From an uncultured Ruminococcus sp. (lineage in GTDB: Bacteria; Bacillota; Clostridia; Oscillospirales; Ruminococcaceae): DNA of 64,000 nucleotides. Shown here in pieces: positions 58,793 through 64,000 of this stretch. Within the stretch, counting starts at the first letter, position 1; each line of letters begins with the position of its first letter. The notes below the pieces were generated by a model. That model was not told the origin of the DNA. It was given only the letters and a program-made list of their open reading frames with translations, and searched no databases. Where the stretch lies: the NCBI GenBank assembly GCA_945868475.1, contig CAMBLM010000008.1, positions 60,935 through 124,934 on the forward strand, written 5' to 3'. A program made the position numbers and the translations under genes.

Positions 58793-60841
58793 ATGGGAGA
58801 AAATGTTATTAACTACGGCAGCTATGCAGCTTTTAAACAAACGGTCGGCGAGCTTACAGACTGCCTTTGCCAGCTGAAAGAATTCAGTGAAGAGCTGGAG
58901 CTGAACAACACTGCAAAATCCATTGCCGACACTATCGAAAAGACCGCAAAGGAGCATTTTGAAGTTGCTATCGTCGGCGAGTTCAAGCGCGGAAAAAGTA
59001 CGCTCATCAATGCACTTCTCGGTCAGGAAGTCCTTCCTGCGGATGTTCTTCCGGCAACGGCTACGCTCAACCGTGTTACATACAGCGATACGCCTTATGT
59101 CGAGGTCGAATACAAGACAGGCGAAAAGGAAAATGTCGATATCAACAAGCTTGCCGATTATGTAACAAAGCTTTCCTATGAATCGGAAAAACGTGCCGAA
59201 AGCGTTAAGCAAGCTACCGTTCACTATGCGACTGACTTCTGCAAGAACAATGTTGACATCATCGACACTCCGGGTCTTAATGATGACGAGCAGATGACGA
59301 ACGTTACACTTTCTATCCTCCCTGAAATAGACGCGGCTGTTTTCGTTATCAGTGCAAACTCGCCGTTCTCGCAGTTTGAAAAGGAATTCCTTGAAAAGAA
59401 AATGCTCACGAGCGATATGGGACGGATAATTTTTGCCGTAAACTGCTTCGGAACATTCTCCAAGGAAGACGAGGACAGGATAGTTGAAACGGTCGAAAAG
59501 CGTATCGGCTCTTACGTTATGGAAAAAGCCAAGACCGTTATGGGCGAAGATTCCAAGGAATTTGCCGTTTACAAGCGCAAGATCGGCAAGCCGAAGGTAA
59601 TCGGCGTTTATGCAAAGAAAGCTCTTCTTGCAAAGCAGGCTCACAACGAGGAAATGCTCAAAGAGAGCAACTTCCCGACCTTTGAAGCCGCTCTTGAACG
59701 TATGCTCACGCAGGAGAGAGGTTCTATCACCTTACAGATACTTGCCACAAAGATAATCAGCAGCGGCTCGGAAATCATCAACTCCATTGTTCTTCGTGAA
59801 AATTCACTCATGATGGAAACCGACGAATTTATGGATAAATACAATGCCGCTATTGAAGAGATCGATGCTATCAGAACGAAAAAACGTGCCGAATTCGTTC
59901 GCATCAACGATGCCGCAAACAAGGTTTATGACGGTTTGAAGCCTATCCTTGACGGCTACTGGAGCCAGATCGAAGAAACAGCAATGCAGGTAATCGACGA
60001 TTATCCTATGTCCGCTGACGACTTGAAGCGCGACAAATTAAAGATCGTTTATGCAAAGCTCACCGAAAAGATAAAGGAAAACATCGAAAACAAGGCGCAG
60101 ATCATCTGTGAACAGATACAGAACGAGATCAACATTGCTCTGAGCGACGAAGCAGAACGTTTGCAGTCGTTCGAGGACGAATTCTTCGCATCTGTTGCAC
60201 GAATCCAGGAGATGTTTGCCGTTCCCCAGCGCCACTCACGCAACGGCGGCATTGTTGACTCCATAATCGGCGTTGCCATCGGTTCTGTCGGAACGGGCGG
60301 ACTTTTTGTCGGCTTCCGCGAAGCAGGCGTAAAGGGTGCACTCCTCGGCGGAGCTTCGGGCTTCGTAGGATTCTGCGCAACATTCTATGCTGCCGCATAC
60401 CTTGCAGGCTTCCTCGGCATTGCTGCGGCAGGCCCTGTTACACTCTGCATTATGGCTATCGCAGGTCTTGCGGGAACTTTCACGGGAAAACTCTCCGTTG
60501 ATAAGCTTCTCGTTCAGGAAAGGATCGACAAATACAAGAACAGCTTCAAGAACTCCGTTTCAAAGCAGTTCCACGAAATGCGCATTTCCAGCGACTTCTC
60601 CGAAACTGTACGTCAGCAGGTATTCGCATCGTTTGAGGGACTTAAAAAGAAGATCGAGGACGAAACAGAAATTATCCTCAAAGATACACAGAAAACACTC
60701 GACAACCTCAATCAGCTCAAGGCTGAGCGCAAGACCGTTTCCGAAAACGAAAAAGTCAAGCTCCAGAACATCGCGGAATACACAGGTTCTCTGCTTGCCG
60801 AAACATACAATCTTCATCACGCTCTTACAAACGATGAATAA
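58793..60841 (+). CDS. Dynamin-like GTPase with membrane-inserting segment (DLP1)
   Basis: 682-aa bacterial dynamin-family protein. GTPase domain: G1 GEFKRGKST (62-70), G2 in LPATATLN (Thr), G3 IDTPGLND (157-164), and a G4 position reading AVNCFG (216-221) where the usual N/TKxD aspartate is not seen. Long helical stalk regions follow at ~330-480 and ~575-680. A Gly/Ala-rich hydrophobic stretch (~482-570; GGIVDSIIGVAIGSVGTGGLFVGF ... YLAGFLGIAAAGPVTLCIMAIAGLAG) forms a paddle-like membrane insertion. AAGGAGG is at ideal distance. It is first gene of a three-gene operon with an M48-like protein and a second dynamin-like protein. Confidence 0.9.
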   Translation: MGENVINYGSYAAFKQTVGELTDCLCQLKEFSEELELNNTAKSIADTIEKTAKEHFEVAIVGEFKRGKSTLINALLGQEVLPADVLPATATLNRVTYSDTPYVEVEYKTGEKENVDINKLADYVTKLSYESEKRAESVKQATVHYATDFCKNNVDIIDTPGLNDDEQMTNVTLSILPEIDAAVFVISANSPFSQFEKEFLEKKMLTSDMGRIIFAVNCFGTFSKEDEDRIVETVEKRIGSYVMEKAKTVMGEDSKEFAVYKRKIGKPKVIGVYAKKALLAKQAHNEEMLKESNFPTFEAALERMLTQERGSITLQILATKIISSGSEIINSIVLRENSLMMETDEFMDKYNAAIEEIDAIRTKKRAEFVRINDAANKVYDGLKPILDGYWSQIEETAMQVIDDYPMSADDLKRDKLKIVYAKLTEKIKENIENKAQIICEQIQNEINIALSDEAERLQSFEDEFFASVARIQEMFAVPQRHSRNGGIVDSIIGVAIGSVGTGGLFVGFREAGVKGALLGGASGFVGFCATFYAAAYLAGFLGIAAAGPVTLCIMAIAGLAGTFTGKLSVDKLLVQERIDKYKNSFKNSVSKQFHEMRISSDFSETVRQQVFASFEGLKKKIEDETEIILKDTQKTLDNLNQLKAERKTVSENEKVKLQNIAEYTGSLLAETYNLHHALTNDE

Positions 60842-60905
60842 AAGAACCGGATATTATGATGTCACAAAGACTTCGACAGTAACCATATAATGGAGGATAA
60901 AAGCG

Positions 60906-61895
60906 ATGAACGATGTTCTCGATTCACTCGAAAAGCAGAATCCCCTGCTCGATATAGATACCAGTTTTACCAACTACCTTGCCGCAAGGACAAGAAAATC
61001 AAAGGATCACATCGTCGGCGGAAGAATGGACTATGGCTTCGATGCGGATTTTTCCGTCCGTCAGAAGTTCATCACATATTCGGGCTGGAACAAAATTTAC
61101 AAGAATCTTGTCACGGTCGAAATACCGAACAAATTCAAACAGATATTCAAGACCGCAAGCGAAGTTTCGCAGGGCAGCTACCCTGAGATATGGGCGATAG
61201 CAAAGACATGCGCCGAACGTCTTATGATAGATGTTCCGAAAGTTTTTGTAAGGAACGCGCCGAACAAAATGGAGATATACTCTATCTCCGCCGAAAACAC
61301 TTCGCCCGTTATCGTTCTCACATCGGGTCTGTGCGAAAAATGCACGAAAGATGAGCTTTCGTATCTCATCGGCTGCGAATGCGGTCATATTCAGAACAAC
61401 CACTGCATCTACTACCAGGCTGCACCAAGCTTCGGCATCATCATGGACAGCGAAGTTGTAAACCCCGTCACCGACAACGGCAAGCAGCTTGCCTCGGTAA
61501 TGATGGATTGGCTCACACTCTCCTGCGTGACCGCTGACCGTGCAGGCATCATCTGCCTTGACAGACCCCAGGACTTTTCGTCCGTCTTCGTTTCACTCAG
61601 AGAAAAAGGACTCAACGATATTTACAGCCGCACAGGTCAGGTCTTTGACAGTAACAAGGCTGAAAAAATGTACGAAACGCTCCACGTTACACCTGCAAGA
61701 AGCATTTCTCTCGACAGCAGCACGAATTTCCTCGAACGCCGCTATTTCGCAGGAATGGAATTTCTCAACTGCGAAACGCTTTACAGCTGGAGAAATGATA
61801 TCGGCGGTGATGATCTTCACACCGTCAACAAGCAGGCTCTCGAAGTGCGATGCGAAATAATCCTCGGCTCGGATTCAAGAAAGGCGGGTGTTTGA
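60906..61895 (+). CDS. M48 peptidase-like protein with altered zinc ligands
   Basis: 329 aa, with no signal peptide or clear TM helix. The core resembles M48 metallopeptidases (HtpX/Ste24/YcaL): PKVFVRNAPNKMEIYSISAENTSPVIVLTSGL ... TKDELSYLIGCECGHIQNNH ... LSCVTADRAGIICL. The HExxH motif reads C157-E158-C-G-H161. The third-ligand motif, E-F-x-A-D-R-A-G in relatives, reads C207-V-T-A-D-R-A-G. Thus His1 and Glu3 appear replaced by Cys while the general base Glu158 and His161 stay. The enzyme may be inactive or use a Cys2His zinc site. GGAGG precedes the ATG. It lies between the two dynamin genes. Confidence 0.8.
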   Translation: MNDVLDSLEKQNPLLDIDTSFTNYLAARTRKSKDHIVGGRMDYGFDADFSVRQKFITYSGWNKIYKNLVTVEIPNKFKQIFKTASEVSQGSYPEIWAIAKTCAERLMIDVPKVFVRNAPNKMEIYSISAENTSPVIVLTSGLCEKCTKDELSYLIGCECGHIQNNHCIYYQAAPSFGIIMDSEVVNPVTDNGKQLASVMMDWLTLSCVTADRAGIICLDRPQDFSSVFVSLREKGLNDIYSRTGQVFDSNKAEKMYETLHVTPARSISLDSSTNFLERRYFAGMEFLNCETLYSWRNDIGGDDLHTVNKQALEVRCEIILGSDSRKAGV

Positions 61896-61896
61896 T

Positions 61897-63645
61897 ATGT
61901 CCGAAAATACGAATAATACTCTGACTTATGCTGACGTTGAACCCGACATTGAAAAAATACAGAATTATATGCGTGAGATCCTTTCAAACAAGCCTGTCTG
62001 CCGTATCCTCGGCGAAGAATTCACCGACAATCTCAAACAATGGGACAAAGCTATAACAAAGCGCCGCACAGAGCCGTTCTCGCTCGTTGTTCTCGGCGAT
62101 TTCAAGCGCGGAAAAAGCACTATAATCAATGCTATTCTCGGCAAATCTATAGCTCCCGTAAACGTTGCCCCGGAAACCTTCACCATAAACTCGATAAGCT
62201 ACGGCGAAACTCCGAGTGCGGAGGCTGTTCTTTCCAACGGTCAGCGCATTATGCTTACCGCAGACGACCTCCAGAGAGAACGCCTTGAAAAGCTCACAAG
62301 AGCTTTTCCGGAAAGCCTTGAATACATCGATATCCGCGACAATGCGGAGATACTCAAAGAGATACGCATTGTTGACACACCGGGTCTTTCCGACCTTGAC
62401 TGCCTTGATAAGCAGGTACAGGATTATCTTGTAAATGCTGACGCTATCGTTTATGTTGCGTCTGCACTCTCCCCTTTCTCCGAATCGGAACAGGTCTTCC
62501 TTGCAACGCATATCCGCCCGATGAGCTTCAGCAAACTTTTCGTTCTTGTAAATATGATCGATGCTATGGGCAGTATGAAAGATATCGAAAAGATCATCAA
62601 CCGTGTAAGCGAACGCTGTGAACAGATCGTTCCGAACGCTTTTGTTTACGGTGTAAGCGGCATTGATGAATACCGCCGCAAGATAGGTCTTAACCGTCCC
62701 GACCTCACGGGACTTCAGGAATTCTATGAGAATGAATTCTTAAAATTTGAGATGGCTCTCAAGCGTGAGATCATTCTCCAGAAGGATTTTATCCGCACAC
62801 AGCGTGTTATAACCATGCTCAACCTTATGCTCAACGACACGGCTTCGAGAATACACATGGTCTACGATATGATCGCGCTCGACAAGCAGAAGCTTGTTGA
62901 TCTTTCCGAAAAGATCGATCAGGAATGTCGCTCGCTCGCACAGGCTATCGAAGAACGCCGTCCGAAGATCGTTCTGAGCGTCACCGAAATGCAGCAGCAG
63001 GCAGAACAGTGGATGTACGGCTTCTTCTCCAAGCTCCGTGAGGATATTTACGAAGCAAGAAATCAGGGCAACCCCGAGGACGTTGAAAAGCACTTTTATT
63101 CATTCCTTGTCGATAAAGTCGGCGAAGCATACAAAAAGTGCATTGAGATACACGAAAAGGCTCTCAACGAAGTCCTCGCCAACATGGGACGTGAACTTGC
63201 GCGCAAGCTCGGACTTGCCAACCTTGCCGAAGAAGCAGCCGCAGGAAACGGCCTATCTGACAGCTTTGTGCTTGTCAGTCAGTCCGTCATAAACGCTGCA
63301 GGCGCTGACGAAAACGGCAGCTACCCCTCCGAAACGATGAGTTCGTTCAAGAATCTTCTCGGCAGAAGAAGAACGACGAACATTATCGATACAGCACTTG
63401 AAAACTTTGACGATGTTCGTTCCAACGCTGTAAAGGATCTCAAGAGCGCATACAAGAAAATGGCTGAAAATGCTATCAAGCGTTTCGACAGCCTTTACCA
63501 GACGCAGGTCGAAGCAAGCAGAGATGCACTTGCTCAGGCTAAGGAAATGACCGAAAGCAGCAATAACGAAGCTGTCAAGACTCACCTCGGAAAAGCCGTT
63601 GCAGTGCTTGATGAAGCTGCTGATGTTCTCCGCAAATACTGTTAA
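61897..63645 (+). CDS. Dynamin-like GTPase, soluble partner (DLP2)
   Basis: 582-aa dynamin-family GTPase without a hydrophobic insertion. G1 is GDFKRGKST (67-75), G2 Thr in ETFTINSISYGE, G3 VDTPGLSDL (159-167) and G4 LVNMIDAMG (218-226; NxxD kept). The helical stalk has a coiled-coil region at ~305-420 (HMVYDMIALDKQKLVDLSEKIDQECRSLAQAIEERRP). ATG 61897 follows the M48-like stop by 1 bp; a GTG three codons earlier overlaps it. It probably assembles with DLP1, as in two-component bacterial dynamins (LeoB/LeoC, Campylobacter DLP1/DLP2). Confidence 0.9.
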   Translation: MSENTNNTLTYADVEPDIEKIQNYMREILSNKPVCRILGEEFTDNLKQWDKAITKRRTEPFSLVVLGDFKRGKSTIINAILGKSIAPVNVAPETFTINSISYGETPSAEAVLSNGQRIMLTADDLQRERLEKLTRAFPESLEYIDIRDNAEILKEIRIVDTPGLSDLDCLDKQVQDYLVNADAIVYVASALSPFSESEQVFLATHIRPMSFSKLFVLVNMIDAMGSMKDIEKIINRVSERCEQIVPNAFVYGVSGIDEYRRKIGLNRPDLTGLQEFYENEFLKFEMALKREIILQKDFIRTQRVITMLNLMLNDTASRIHMVYDMIALDKQKLVDLSEKIDQECRSLAQAIEERRPKIVLSVTEMQQQAEQWMYGFFSKLREDIYEARNQGNPEDVEKHFYSFLVDKVGEAYKKCIEIHEKALNEVLANMGRELARKLGLANLAEEAAAGNGLSDSFVLVSQSVINAAGADENGSYPSETMSSFKNLLGRRRTTNIIDTALENFDDVRSNAVKDLKSAYKKMAENAIKRFDSLYQTQVEASRDALAQAKEMTESSNNEAVKTHLGKAVAVLDEAADVLRKYC

Positions 63646-63653
63646 ATATTTAT

Positions 63654-63679
63654 CCGTCCCCGTGAAATATCGGGGACGG
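63654..63679 (+). terminator. Hairpin after the dynamin operon
   Basis: 9-bp stem ccgtccccg / cggggacgg. The following T run is weak. Confidence 0.6.
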
Positions 63680-63734
63680 ACAGTTATTTAAAAAAGTTAT
63701 GCTAAAAATTTTTCTATAAAAATCAAAAAAAGGC

Positions 63735-63763
63735 TTGACAAATTAATTTAGTTATGATATAAT
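63735..63763 (+). promoter_or_regulatory. Consensus promoter of the serine tRNA pair
   Basis: TTGACA, 17 bp, TATAAT. Confidence 0.92.
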
Positions 63764-63822
63764 AAACAAGTCGATTGCGGAAATGATGTTTCCGTGATAA
63801 CCTCGGCACAAAAAAATATTAT

Positions 63823-63911
<89 letters not shown>

Positions 63912-63922
63912 TTAAATAACCT

Positions 63923-64000
63923 GCGGAATTACCCAAGTGGTTAAGGGGCTCCCCTGCTAAGGGAGTAGGTCGGGAAACCGGCGCGAGGGTTCAAATCCCT
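63923..64000 (+). tRNA. tRNA-Ser (GCU), truncated by the window end
   Basis: It begins GCGGAAT-TA-CCCAAGTGG. The anticodon loop CTGCTAA gives GCT. The long variable arm and the start of the T arm (GGGTTCAAATCCCT) are visible, and the 3' acceptor strand lies beyond the window. It is 11 bp after tRNA-Ser(UGA), sharing its promoter. Confidence 0.93.

Noticed and set aside
58736..59644. 302-aa minus-strand ORF opposite the first dynamin-like gene
   Set aside because: It is antisense to a gene with intact GTPase motifs and ideal promoter and ribosome binding site. No motif in the antisense frame.

Overview
The window looks like chromosomal DNA of a low-to-mid-GC anaerobic Firmicute, most likely a Ruminococcus-type gut or rumen bacterium (Oscillospiraceae). 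This is an inference from gene content: secreted GH5 enzymes, a GHL10-type lipoprotein, a beta-mannosidase, a 4-alpha-glucanotransferase, a bacterial V/A-type ATPase operon, Rex, and strong sigma-A promoters with AGGAGG ribosome binding sites. No rRNA, phage module, CRISPR array or full insertion sequence was seen. Four tRNA genes are present: Leu-CAA, Arg-ACG, Ser-UGA and a Ser-GCU cut by the window end.

Layout. 0.1-2.8 kb: a GH5 lipoprotein behind a promoter with a perfect cre-like operator, and an unknown lipoprotein. 2.9-8.1 kb: a five-gene minus-strand operon aconitase - DUF3795 protein - TraX-like protein - isocitrate dehydrogenase - rex. 8.2-14.7 kb: cdd, tRNA-Leu, two TrkA-type proteins, an unusual FtsA/PilM-like ATPase with a C-terminal beta-grasp-like extension, a 46-aa Asn/Gln protein, and malQ. 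14.7-18.8 kb: a nucleoside-type (BMP family) ABC transporter without its binding protein, plus a GNAT. 19-22 kb: a secreted GH5 with a BIG2 domain and a GHL10 lipoprotein. 22-27 kb: split TauE/SafE exporter genes, a Cache-GGDEF-EAL protein and two unknowns. 27.1-35.8 kb: a complete nine-gene V/A-type ATPase operon. 35.9-40.4 kb: the UPF0210/UPF0237 pair, then lrp - aminotransferase - ispE. 40.5-46.4 kb: a hydrolase, tRNA-Arg, an HMGL-type aldolase, a nest of palindromic repeats, a PASTA protein with a degenerate kinase domain and an orphan solute-binding protein. 46.7-52.8 kb: operon pyrE - unknown - TPR lipoprotein - PPK2, and the divergent dCMP deaminase - trmB - FTR-like operon. 52.9-58.6 kb: a formate/nitrite transporter, the operon beta-mannosidase - HD protein - PfkB kinase, and a eukaryotic-type HisA. 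58.7-63.7 kb: an operon of two dynamin-like GTPases flanking an M48-like protein with altered metal ligands, followed by serine tRNAs.

The two strongest unusual signals are these. (1) There is a family of about 100-117 bp imperfect palindromes with perfect 12-bp terminal inverted repeats (TACTAAACACCA). Most copies are flanked by a TTA (or TAA) direct repeat. One copy has inserted inside another, and the repaired empty site can be reconstructed from sister copies. This is direct sequence evidence of a MITE-like mobile element active in this genome. Copies sit in 5' leaders, at a stop codon and between convergent genes. (2) The dynamin / M48-like / dynamin operon combines a membrane-inserting dynamin-like protein, a soluble partner, and a metallopeptidase-fold protein whose zinc ligands look changed from H/H/E to C/H/C. 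It is a plausible uncharacterised membrane-remodelling, membrane-protection or defence system.
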